A DNA stretch of 64,000 bases from Hirsutella rhossiliensis (lineage: Eukaryota > Ascomycota > Sordariomycetes > Hypocreales > Ophiocordycipitaceae), in assembly GCF_020360975.1 (NCBI RefSeq), contig NW_025408675.1, positions 1,426,001 to 1,490,000 on the forward strand, read 5' to 3'. The position numbers and the translations under genes are program-made. Numbering within the stretch: the stretch's first letter is position 1; each line of letters opens with the position of its first letter. Shown piece by piece: positions 47,276 through 58,100 of the stretch. The notes beneath the pieces are model-generated. The model was not told the origin of the DNA, ran no database searches, and worked only from the letters and a program-made list of their open reading frames with translations.

Positions 47276-48320
47276 ATAGTAGCTACTACCGTATATAAGG
47301 GGACGCCGACGAAGCCCGTAGAGGCGTTATTAAGATTACTCGTTACTAGAGTCGCTATCGTTAAACCTAACCTCCTTTCCGTCTTAGCGCGTACGCCCCT
47401 CTACTACTTAGAGTACGTTTACCCGCGCCTCCTAGCGCGGGTACTTTAAAAACTAATAAGATTTACTACCGTAGCTTATATAGCGACCCTCTTATTACTA
47501 CCTCTTTCTATCCTTAGTCCTTAAGGTAGAGATAGAGATATTTATAATATTACTAGCGTTATCTTCTTCTTATACTATAGAAGAAGATAAAAAAAGAAAC
47601 TTATTACTACTAAGCTCGCGAAGAAGGTAGATAAGATTAGTATATATATCTAGTAGTATAGACCTTTCGCTTAGATAGGTATACTAATCTAAATTTAAGC
47701 TTATAATAAGGTAGTTATACTTTACCGTATTAGGCTAGCTATATATATTTACTCGATAAAGTACCTCTTTAAACTATATAAGGTAGGCTAGAATAGCTTT
47801 ACTCTACTTTTAATAGAGCGTTATAAGCTCCTAGCCTACTAACTTAGCTATATTAAGTTCGCTGTAATTAGTATAAAGCTTCGCGAGGAGGTTAGCTAGT
47901 CCGTTTATATTAGTACGCGTAAACGGTAAGAGATACCTTTATAGGCATAGGGATAGGCTCGCGTAAAGATAGTCGAATTAAGCGCGGATATCCCTTATTA
48001 TAGCGCTATTAGTATAGATCTTCGCTTCTATATAAAGTAGCTATAGCTTAAGCTCTATAGAGGAGCTATCGAACTTACTAAGGTGCGGTAGTACCGCTCT
48101 TAGTTATACGGAGCCCTACTATTATAAGAGGCTCTTAATTACCTAGGCGAACTAAGTATTACGTTCGCTTTAATTTTACGACTATAGGAGTATAGATATT
48201 TCGCGTATATATATACCGGCGCGGGCGGTTTAACTAAACTAGGTAATTAAACGTCGGCTTTAAAGGCAGCTAAAAATAGCTATTTTATATATAAGGATAT
48301 AAAGAGGGTAAAATAAAGGG
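47276..48320 (+). pseudogene. Sole reading frame of element I, about 350 codons, unknown
   Basis: From a likely RIPed start (ATA for ATG, then VATTVYKGTPTKPVEAL) one frame runs without any indel to just short of the 3' LTR. It is broken only by about 20 TAA/TAG codons at Gln/Trp-like positions. Visible stretches include KAKKVD-like lysine runs near 47,620 (KLAKKVDKI), LREEVS near 47,885, KIVELSADIPYYSAISIDL near 47,970 and GGLTKLGN near 48,225. No zinc knuckle or catalytic motif was seen. A Gag-like role is inferred only from its position as the single gene of an LTR element. Confidence 0.5.
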
Positions 48321-48330
48321 TAGATTATAC

Positions 48331-48507
48331 TATTATAAAGTAGGTAGAAGCGTAGGCTTAAGTATAGTCCGTTAAAAGAAAGTTAATAATCTATAAAGGG
48401 GAAAAAAAAGAGAAGGATAGGCCTAGCCTATATAAGCGCGGAGGCTACTTATATATAGACTTAGCCTAGACCTTAGTCTAGGCCTATATAGGGTAAAAGC
48501 CCTTATA
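48331..48507 (+). repeat. 3' LTR of element I
   Basis: It starts TATTATAAAG, ends CCCTTATA and is 177 bp. It pairs with 46,635-46,811 and is followed by GCTAG. Confidence 0.92.
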
Positions 48508-49009
48508 GCTAGACCTTTATAACTATAGGTCGGTATAGCTAAAAAAAAAGCTTAACTAGCTATATATAAAGTTTATAGTATAGAGGGTTATTAGCCTATA
48601 GGTTATAAAGCTTAATAGTCTCTTAATAGAGGTCTATAATAAGATTAATATAGACCTCCTTTATAAAGCCTCCTTTAACCCGCTACCTAGATAAAAAGTA
48701 GCGGACGCTTAACCGCCTATAATTAAGGTAAAAGGAGAGGACTAGTTCGAGGTTAAAGAGATATAGGCTATATACTAAAAAAAGGTCGGTAGGGGGAAAC
48801 GCTAAAAGGTCCGCGTTAAGTAGTATAGGTATCTTAACCTTATATAAGAACCTATATATAAGTTTATAGGAACTATAGCCCTCGATAAATTTAAAGCCTT
48901 ATTTAAAATAATAAACGAGAATAATAAACTAATAGACTATTAATAGTAGCTTAGGCTAAGACTATAAAGTAGGTAAAGTAAAGTAAGTAGTTATAATAAC
49001 GTAAGTATA

Positions 49010-50030
49010 ATAATATAAGTAGAGATAAAAATAGCGTTTATTTTAGGGTAGAGCCCTTAGACTACTTAGACCTACTCCTTATCCTTATTATTATCTTTAT
49101 CCTTATCCTTATTATCCCCCTCTACTTTATTAGCGGCGGCGGCGCTTTCTAGGGCGCTTAGGCGGCCCTCTAAGCCCGCGAGCTAGTCGGCGGCAGCGGC
49201 GGCTCTAAGGGCTCTAGGAGTAAGGGGGGCCTAGCTAGTAGTAGTAGCGGGGGCGGTAGCGGGCATAGCTAAGGGGACCGCCGATAGGGCGACGGAGGCA
49301 GTATTCTTAGTACCGGGATAGTTAGTAGCGGAAGTAAAAGAGCTAGAGGAGAGGACCTTACTTAGGGATAAGGCCCTAGCGCTCGAGGGCGCGGAGATTA
49401 CGGTAAGCGGCGGCGGCGGCGGTAAGGCGCTTCTTAGTAGCCCCCTATACCTACCTATACGCGCCGGCCTTCTAAGCCGACGCCGTAGCGAGTAAGACGG
49501 GAGGCGCCGCCTTATAGGCGCGGCTAGTACGCGCGCACTAGTAATAACTACTACTATAGCGGCGCCTAACTTAGTTAGTATAGGGGAGCTCTTATAACGC
49601 GTACTATATATAAGGGGCCGCGTAAGTAGCTCTAGCCTATACTTAGCGTTTATACTTTAAGAAGTTAGCGGAAAATAGCTACTACGCTTACTAAGTAGCG
49701 GACTTATAGGGGTAGTAGAGGTAGAGGCGGGGGTAGAGGGGCTAGGCGTTACGGCCGGCGGCGGGGACGGCGTTATTATATAGAAGGGCGATATAAGGGC
49801 GGCTAGCGTAGTAGAGGTAGGGGCGGCGGCGGTAGGCGCGGTCGCGGGGGCGCTAGTAAAAGCAGCGGCAGCGGCGGAGCTATCGTCGGCCGTGCCTAGT
49901 ATAGCGTCGATAAATAACTCTATACGCTCTAAGAAAGAGGAAGCGGGGGAGGGGGAGGTAGATATATCTATCGCGGAAGTTAGTATTATAGATTATAGCC
50001 TCCTACTTTATAGGGCGGAGAACTTATTAA
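49010..50030 (-). pseudogene. Antisense reading frame in the 3' segment of H2
   Basis: The minus strand keeps one frame for about 340 codons with only about seven stops, all TAA/TAG. The N-terminal third is Ala/Ser/Thr/Pro-rich (STSPSPASS, then DDSSAAAAAFTSAPATAP). The middle is Arg-rich (RRRLPSYSLRRRLRRPARI). The end has a short heptad-like helix (LAGLEGRLSALESAAAA) and a charged Lys/Asp run. Ala/Pro-rich GC codons contain few CpA/TpG sites, which explains why this segment escaped RIP and stayed GC-rich. It lies between the chromodomain and the polypurine tract. A plus-strand 66-codon frame at 49,892-50,092 is its shadow. Function unknown. Confidence 0.55.
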
Positions 50031-50527
50031 TTAAAGTTATTATTATTAGGGCTATTATTACTACTATAGCTACTACTATAAGTATATATTAATAAAGCGG
50101 CCTATATAGCTAGGAACGAACTAACGCCTTAGGTAGAGCGGAACTTACTTATTACTACTACTATTATAGTTAAAGAAGGAGGAGAAAGAAAGGATAAAGG
50201 AAAAGGGGGATACCGCCTTATATACCCCTAGGTAGAGGAGGCTACTTAAGGCCGAGGGGACGGGTAACCTAAGGCTTATATAGGTCTAGGCCGGCCGCTA
50301 GCTACCTAGGGGCGTATATAATAGGTCGCGCCCTTATTTAAACGGCTAGCCGGCCGATAAGTATAAAGCCCGGTTCCGGCTACCTAGGCTAATAAGCGCG
50401 GGGATAATAAAGCTAGTAGGGCTAGTATAATTAATAAGAAAGGGTAGGGGGGAGCTAGTAGTATAGGCCTAATAGTATAGAAGCTATTAATTAAGTAACG
50501 CTACGCCGCGCTTAAGGGAGGGTATTA
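50031..50527 (+). other. H2 3' leader with polypurine tract
   Basis: GC-rich, non-coding as far as seen, ending in AAGGGAGGGTATTA at 50,514-50,527, the polypurine tract before the 3' LTR. Confidence 0.6.
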
Positions 50528-50713
50528 TATAAGAGTCTTTAACTATTATAAGTTATAGGCTTAGGCTATAGCTTAAGCCGTATAGTTATATATAGAGGGC
50601 TAGATCCTATATATATATATATAGGCTAGCCGCGTATAAGAGAGCTCTATATAGCTTATTAATATTATCCTATAGATAGTACCTACGCCTATACCTTTAC
50701 TTATTTTATAATA
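50528..50713 (+). repeat. 3' LTR of H2
   Basis: 186 bp, TATAAGAGTC to TATAATA, followed by GCTAC (50,714-50,718), after which the H1 sequence resumes. Confidence 0.95.
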
Positions 50714-53700
50714 GCTACTTATCCTTATAATTATACTTACTAAGTATAGTAAGTATATAAGCTAGTTAATAAAGGTAGTATAAGGCTATAAGTAAACGTT
50801 ATATTTTTAAAAGCTTTATAAGTATATATTATATAGCGGTAATAAGATTACTACCCTTTTATAAAAGGAATAGCTAATTATTAATATTAATAAGAATACC
50901 TTAATATTAGCTACTTATATAAACTAAGCTAAATATAGTAAGAAGTTATTATTAAATATCTATTATACTATCTTATACTTTAAGTAGTAGGCGAAGTAGG
51001 TAATAAGTAAGGAAATTAAGAAAAAGAAAGCTAATAGCCGCTACTTATATTATAGCGCGTTTATATCCTTTATATTAAAATACCCTTTCCTTTTAGCTAA
51101 GCGGCCTATAGTAGCTTAAGTAGCTAAGATAAAACCGTTCCTTACCTTAAATAATAAAGGAGACTCTACGCTCTTAAGCTTAAAGGAAAAAGAATACCTC
51201 TAGAGTAAAGATAGGCTTTAAAGCCTTAATTACTAGTACTAGTAAAAGAGAAAGAGAAATTATCTACTTATATAAAAAAGGAGCTTACTTTAATATAAGT
51301 TATAATTAATAACTCCTTACCTATCGCTGCCCTTATAGATAAGGGCTACTAATACTATACTATAGTTAATAAGGCGCTTATATAAGAGATATAAGTACTA
51401 GTAAAAGAGATTACCTTAAAGTAAGTAAAGGGCGCCTTAAGTATAATAACGGGTATAGTAATTAAGGGTATTATATAGCTAGCTATAAAGGTTAATAGTT
51501 ATTATAAGCTTATTATAGCTTATATAATCCCTTAACTAAAGTTTCCCTTAATCCTTAGGAAACCCTAGTTATTATATATAGAGTTATACTTAGTTTTATA
51601 CTAAAAGAAGCTATAGTTTAGGCCTATATAATAGTAGGTCCGCTATAATAATAGTTATATAAGCGTTAAACTAAGTATATAAGCTTTATACGCGGCTTAA
51701 GAAGTCCTTACCTCTATCTTTATAGGAACTATATAATAAGTAAAGCGGGAGGAAGGCTAGGTAGTAGCTAATATAGCGGTTTATATAGTTAGCTTAGTAG
51801 ATATTAATAAGGCCCTTTAAATAAAGAAGCTAAAGTCGCCTTTTAAGCTATAGTAGTAGATATTAAAGCGCTTTTATAACCTTTTACTACTATTTAAGTC
51901 CTAAGAAGTAAATAAGCTTAACTTATATAAGCTAAAGGTAAACTATATAATCGTACTTTATATTAATAAAAAGGGGTAAGAACTACCTATACCGTTTAAA
52001 CTACTATATAGTATAATATAAGTAGAGCTACTAGTACTAAAGAAGACGCTAAGGGACCTCTTAAATAGGGGTTTTATTTAAGTAAGTAGCTTTAAAGTAA
52101 GAGCGCTAGTTTTATTTATATATAAACTAAGGGGCGGGATATAGTTTTATTATAAGTATAAGGCTTTAAACGTAATTATAAGGCTAGACTACTTCTTCTT
52201 ACCCTTAATCTTAAATATACTTTATAACCTCTTAAAGGTAAAGTAGTTTATAAAGCTAGATATAAAATAAGCGTTTTATAAGGTATAGATCTTAAAAGGT
52301 AATAAGTAAAAGACAGCGTTCTATATATACTATAGTTTATTTAAGTAGCTTATAACGCCCTTCGGCCTTTTAAGAGCGCCCGCTACCTTTTAGTATTATA
52401 TTAATAATATACTTTAGGACTTCCTTAATAAGTTTACTTTTATATATATAAATAATATCCTTATTTATATAAGCGGCTCTTATAAGGACTATATATAGAA
52501 GATATAAAGGGTCTTAAAGCGCCTTTAACTTTATAGGCTTTACCTTAACTTAGATAAGTATAAATTTAAAGTTAAGAGGGTTAAGTACCTAGGCTTTATT
52601 ATCTATATAAGTATAGGTATATAGGCGGATCTTATAAAGATCTAAGCGATTTAGGACTAAGCGGCCCTAACTATATAAATAGGTATATAGAGCTTCCTTA
52701 GGTTTATAAACTATTATAGGATATTTATTAAGGGCTTCTCTTATATTATAATACCCTTAAATAAGATTACTAAGAAGTAAACTACTTTTTATTAAGAGTT
52801 TATATAAAAAGGAGCGTTTTATACGCTTAAGGACTTATTTTTATAAGCCTTAGTATTACTTTAATAGGACTTTAACCGGTCTATATTAATCGAAGTAAAC
52901 TATAGCGGCTAGGTACTTAAAGGAACGCTCTCTTAAAAGGTAAATAAGCGGAAGTAACTAATAGCGTTTTACTCTTATAAGCTAACCTTAGTAAAGTAGA
53001 ATTACGCTATTTATAATAAAGAAATACTAGCGATTATTAGCTACCTTAAGTAATAGTAAGTAAAGCTTTAAAGCTATAAGAGCTTTAAGGTTCTTATAGA
53101 CTATAAGAACCTTAAGTACTTTATAACCTATTAATACCTCTTAGAGTAGTAAGCCCGCTAAGTAGAGTATCTCTTATCCTTTAACTTTACGATTAAGTAC
53201 TAGTTAAGGTAGGACTCTATAGTACTAAACGCGCTTTCTTAGCGAGATTAAGACTAGCTAATAAGAGCGGATATTAAAGCGCGAGACCTATAGCTTATCT
53301 TATAAGAAGCGCTATAAACTTATATAAGAGCTTCCTTATTAAAAAAAGGTATAAGGCTAATAAATAAGCGCTTCCTTATACCCTTACCTTAGTCTAAGAA
53401 GGAGGGATAGACCGGCCTTAAAGCGCGTATAGTAAAGGTATTTTAAGATAAAGCCTTTTAATACTTATAAGATATAATATTATCTCTTAACTATACTTAT
53501 AAGAGTATATACTATACTATTAAGTCTAGTATACGACGCTTAAATCTAAAGCTAAAGCTAAAGGTATAAGTAGCCGATTATTATATCGACCTATAAGGGT
53601 ATATACGTTAGTAAGGAGACTATAAGTACTAAGTATACTATATACTATAAAAGCTAAAGAGAAAGATAGACTACTAAAGCTAAATAAGTAAAATAAGCTT

Positions 53701-54373
53701 TAAGGAAGGCTAGTTTAGCTTATATATAACTTTAGTATTATAGGCTACTTAGGCTAGCAAAGTATAGTAGTAAGCCTTATAAGGGACTTTTACTAGCCCC
53801 TCTTATAATACTATATTTACCGCTTCCTTTATAATTATAATATTTATAGCTATACTAAGATCTAAAGAGTATAGCTTAAAAGGCTACTTAAGTAGCTTTT
53901 AATACTTAATTAGTTTTATATATATATATAGATAGACTTTATAATAGACCTCTTACTTATAAAAGATAGTAACTACTATATATAGGTAATTAAAGACTAA
54001 CTTAGTAAGTCTATAGTATTAAAGCTAATACTATTTATAAATATAAAGACTTATATAAAGCGCTTCTTATAGTACTAAGCTTACTTATATAGCTAGCTAG
54101 CCTTTATTATAAGTAATAAGGGATTAAATTAAACTAACTACTTTTAATAGTACTTATACTAGCTACTTTAAATTATATAGCTACTTAGTATAGTATATTA
54201 CTTATAGACTAATAAAGGGCCTAAAAAGGTTAACTAAGAGGTATAAGCTTACTTATAGGCTATTATAGCCTATAACTAAGTAAACTAAGACCGGTAGCTC
54301 CCTATAGCTTAACTTACGTTAAATAATAAACTATATACCTTTATTAAGATAGCCCTTTTCCTTATAATATAGA
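50714..54373 (+). mobile_element. Element H1, remainder (gag end to integrase), truncated
   Basis: It is collinear with 42,745-46,400 of H2. It stops abruptly at about 54,373 inside the integrase C-terminal part, with no chromodomain, 3' segment or 3' LTR. A deletion or a later rearrangement removed the rest and the right half of G. Confidence 0.88.
50730..54373 (+). pseudogene. H1 gag end and pol, truncated and RIPed
   Basis: Same domains as H2: protease near 51,340, RT near 51,980-52,700, RNase H near 52,900-53,250, integrase from about 53,720. The RT box near 52,448 reads YINN, both Asp lost, so decay is more advanced than in H2, in line with its greater age. Confidence 0.88.
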
Positions 54374-54724
54374 GTATTACTATTTATATAGATAAAGGTC
54401 TTTATTTATATAGACGATCTACTTTTTCTATATATACCTTACTTACCTAGGCCCCGCTACTTAATTTAGCTATACTAACGTAGTAAAGGAGGGAGCCGCG
54501 CTAGTATAAAGATTATATATACTTATAAGCCTAGGGCAGCTTAATTCGTTTAAATAATATATCTTCGCGATTATTATAAGATATATATATATTATATTAT
54601 ATATTACGGCCCGGCTAATAGTCCGGCCTAGGCTATATAGGCATAAGCTCTATAGCTCGGATAACCTCTTTTACTAATAAGGCTAGTATAGCCCTTATAC
54701 CTCTACCCTATCTCCCTTAAGATC
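54374..54724. other. RIPed DNA, unassigned
   Basis: AT-rich with an ATATATAT stretch near 54,576-54,600 and GGCCCGGC / GGCCTAGG-rich DNA near 54,610. It is the left half of the target into which D2 inserted (continuing at 62,569). No coding frame was recognised. Confidence 0.4.
54720..54724. repeat. Target site duplication AGATC, left of D2
   Basis: AGATC recurs at 62,564-62,568 directly after the 3' LTR of D2. Confidence 0.9.
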
Positions 54725-55174
54725 TATTATAACTACGGTCTAGTAAACCGCGGGGACTAATATATATTACGAGGTTATATAACGTAGGGAGCAAGGAATA
54801 TTAAACGGACTAATAAGCTAATTAAGTTTAGAGCGATAAGTTACTTTAGCGCTCTAACGCTCTATAGCTAGGATCGTAGGATCGCTCTAGCGCTCTCGGC
54901 GATCTAAGGAAGCTCTCGAGATATAAAAGGAAGGAATAGAATACTCCTTTAAATAGATAGCTCGATAGCTTTTAATATTATAATTATTACGATCTTTATT
55001 ACGATCTTATCTTTAATTCTAATTACTTAATTACTTAGTTATAGTCTATAGTCTATAACCTTTAACTTATTACTAACGTAATATACTTATTATTACTTAG
55101 ACCACGCCCTATTATATCTATTAATATAAACCCCTTAATAGATTTATCCCTTAGGAATAATACTAGTCGTTATA
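54725..55174 (+). repeat. 5' LTR of D2 (34-bp deletion)
   Basis: It starts TATTATAAC and ends CGTTATA. It lacks a block present in the other three D-family LTRs, near 54,888, between TAGCGCTC repeats, suggesting slippage or repeat-mediated loss. Confidence 0.92.
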
Positions 55175-55189
55175 TATTAAAAGCTCTTA

Positions 55190-58100
55190 TTTAGTATAAT
55201 ACTATATTACTTTAAGTAATATCGTAATTATTAATATACCTATATAATAAGCTAGATTAACTAACTCTAGAGCTATTCTATTACCTTAGGATATAATACG
55301 CGAGATTATTACCCTTTAATATAAGGTATAGTTACTTAGAAATAGAGGAGGTAATAGATAAGTTAAGGACCTTAGAGAAGTAGTTAAACTAAAATAGCTA
55401 GGACTATTTAACGGTACTTATAGTACGCTTTAAGACTTTCTTACCTAACTTAAGGCCTACTACTAGTTCTACCTTACTAAACTCTTAGACTTAGTCGAAA
55501 AGGTACTCTACGTAAGAAATTATTTATCTAGAATAGTACTCGCTAAGTTTAGACCTATTATAAGGGATTTTCTTAATAACTAACTAGCGCGACGAGATAA
55601 CGAGATAGATAAAGTCTTTACTAGTTTCTAAGGATTTAAAGAAGCTATTATAAAGGCATTTAGAATAACTAATAAGGAACGAGAAGCTAAATAGAAACTT
55701 TAAGAACTTTAATAAAGAATCTTAGTATTAAATTATACTACGAAGTTCTATTAAGTTACCTTAAAACTTAATTAAGACGATAAACCTCTTATATTACGAT
55801 TCTATAACGGGCTTAAAGAAGAAGTTAAGGACGAGCTTTATAAGGAAAATCGACCTAATAACCTCTTAGACTATATTACTATAGTAGTATAAATCGATAA
55901 TAGATAGTATATATAACGCTAAGAAAAGAAATAAGGAAGAGGAAACTAAAACCCTCCTTATAAGAATAACTTTAACTAACGCGCTAACTATAAAAAGAAG
56001 CGTAAAACTCCTATTACCTATACTTATATAACTAACCTAGGTAAGATAGATCTAAATATAATATAGAAAAGTAAAAGAAAGTATTTTAACTATAGGAAAC
56101 TTAGATATTACTTTAAAGAATATAGATAACCTTATAAGGAGAAGAAGACCTACTAGGCACTAGCCCTAAGAGGTAAGAAATACCTAAATACTATTAATAG
56201 ATAGAAACTAAAGTATAAACTTCTTAGTTAAACTATAAACTACGATAATAAATATATAGTATACTTAAGTAATAAGACCGGTACTAGATAGTTCTTAAAG
56301 CTATTAAAGAAGACCCTTATAATAATATAACGAAGGGATCCTAAAATATAGAAATAAGTTAAATTTATAGAACTTAAATACCCTTATTTTAAAGGAGTCT
56401 CTTAAGACTAAATTAAGAAAAATAGTAAACGATTCTAAGAAGATATATAAAATAAAACTTAATAATAATAATAGGTAGTTTATAAGTAATATAATAAAGA
56501 AGATATAGATATAGCCCTTATACTTACGAAACTTAAATAATAACCTAAAGAGGAATAATAAAGTATCGACGATATAAGCTTTAAAAAATAAGAAATACCT
56601 AGAAAAATAAAAGATAAGAACGAACTTATATTACTACTCTCGCTACTAAGGGAAAACGCTATAATTAGAGAATACGCTTTATATTTTAAAGAATTTAAAG
56701 AAATACTTAAAATTAGAACCTAATAAATACCTTAAATTCTTATAGAAAACTAATAAGCTATATTAATTTAGTAGTAACTAGTACTACGTAAAAGAGACTA
56801 CGCTATAGCTATTACTATAGTTAATACCTTTATAGCTTTATAACGAGAATAGTAACTATAAGGAGAATTTAAAGATAATCTATAAATACTATTTACTTAT
56901 AAATACTATAAGTATATTTTATAGATATTATATATCTACCTAGATTATATAATATACTTCTAGATAAAGGTATACTATAACGCTTTCTTAGTTAGGTTTA
57001 AGGGATAAGTACTTTTAAAACCCTACCTAAGTATAGAACTAGACTACTAGAAAATCGATTAACGCTACCTAAACGACTAAGTTATATTATTAGAACCTAA
57101 TTACGGTATACTACTTAAATACCGCGATAATTATAGTTTATTAACGAGATATCTTTTAGAGATATATAAAATCTATAAATACGCTAAAATAAAAGAATAG
57201 TATAACGCTACTTACTTTAAGGTATTTAAACCCTTAATCTTTTAAAGACTTATATAATAAGTTAAATATAATAAAGAAGATTATAACGAATATATATACT
57301 TAAACTATAGAGTTTATAAATATAAAAAAGCATAAGTATAGTATAAATAATATAATAGTATATTAAAAGATTATAGGTAATACGTATAAAGGCTATAAGC
57401 TATATTTAACTAAGGAAGAATCGATATAGAAATACTATATAAAAAATAAAAAGACGCTAAATAAAAACTTAACCTTTAGTATTAAAATAAATAGAATTAT
57501 AAAGTATAGTATATAATTAACTACGAAGTAGTATAATATAAATAATATAGCGTTAAGAAATAAAAAATCTTTAATTAGCTATAAGAAATTAGTCTCTTAA
57601 GCCCTAATATAATACTATATAATAAAAATATAAAGAAACGATATTAATAATAAATTAAAGAAGAATACCTAAATAAAATAAATAAGGACTAAGTAAAAAA
57701 TAAGGTATGCTATCTATAAAAGGGCTATAGACTAGTATAATATAATAAGATCTAAGTACCCTATATATAGTAATAGTAAGCTATAGTAACTAAATAGTAT
57801 TAGATATCTAAATCGCGGGATATTATATATATATACTTTTAAACTATAGCGTAATAGGTAATTACGTTTTACTTAAAGTCGTTAATCGTTACTAACTTAT
57901 ATAGAGATATAAGAAAGATCTATATAAACTTATAAATATTAAAGGAGAGGCCTTTAACTATAATAATAGAATTATTAATATAGAGATTAATTACCTTAAT
58001 ATTAATATCTAGGGCTATAATAAATAAGTTAACTTTAATATTATAGATATTAAAGGATATAATCTTATATTAAGACTTTTATAGCTATAGGAGAGTAACC

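Larger units (their letters stand above)
46635..48507 (+). mobile_element. Element I: short LTR element with a single frame
   Basis: Two 177-bp LTRs and a 5-bp duplication bound 1,873 bp. The 1,519-bp inside has one continuous frame and no protease, RT, RNase H or integrase motif. It is inserted in the integrase C-terminal part of H2. The layout matches non-autonomous LTR elements that keep only a Gag-like gene (called TR-GAG in plants). Confidence 0.85.
43331..48930 (+). pseudogene. H2 pol: protease, RT, RNase H, integrase, chromodomain (split by I)
   Basis: The protease site reads LINKGC near 43,370 (Asp to Asn). RT has VSSSEVRASVLFIRK and the box YIDN at 44,480-44,491 (second Asp lost). 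RNase H (about 44,900-45,290) has VERNYAIYDKEIL. The integrase (about 45,750-46,600) has the HHCC-like start (YNSSIIGYLGK), FITDLLLIKGGNRY and TNGGLKRVN. At 46,634 the frame is cut by element I and resumes at 48,513 with LYNYRSV. A chromodomain follows at about 48,745-48,915 (FEVKEI...ALDKFKALF). Gln/Trp codons are stops. Confidence 0.92.
41881..50713 (+). mobile_element. Element H2: complete Ty3/gypsy chromovirus, RIPed, carrying I
   Basis: 8,833 bp between 186-bp LTRs, including the 1,873-bp element I and its 5-bp duplication. Gag, protease, RT, RNase H, integrase and chromodomain are in gypsy order, followed by a 1.6-kb 3' segment that is unusually GC-rich and open on the minus strand. It is inserted into H1. 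Confidence 0.95.

Noticed and set aside
46812..48330. Element I as two solo LTRs around part of H2
   Set aside because: The H2 frame resumes only after the second LTR and the GCTAG duplication flanks the whole unit, so the inside belongs to I.
49892..50092. 66-codon plus-strand frame
   Set aside because: Shadow of the longer minus-strand antisense frame of H2.
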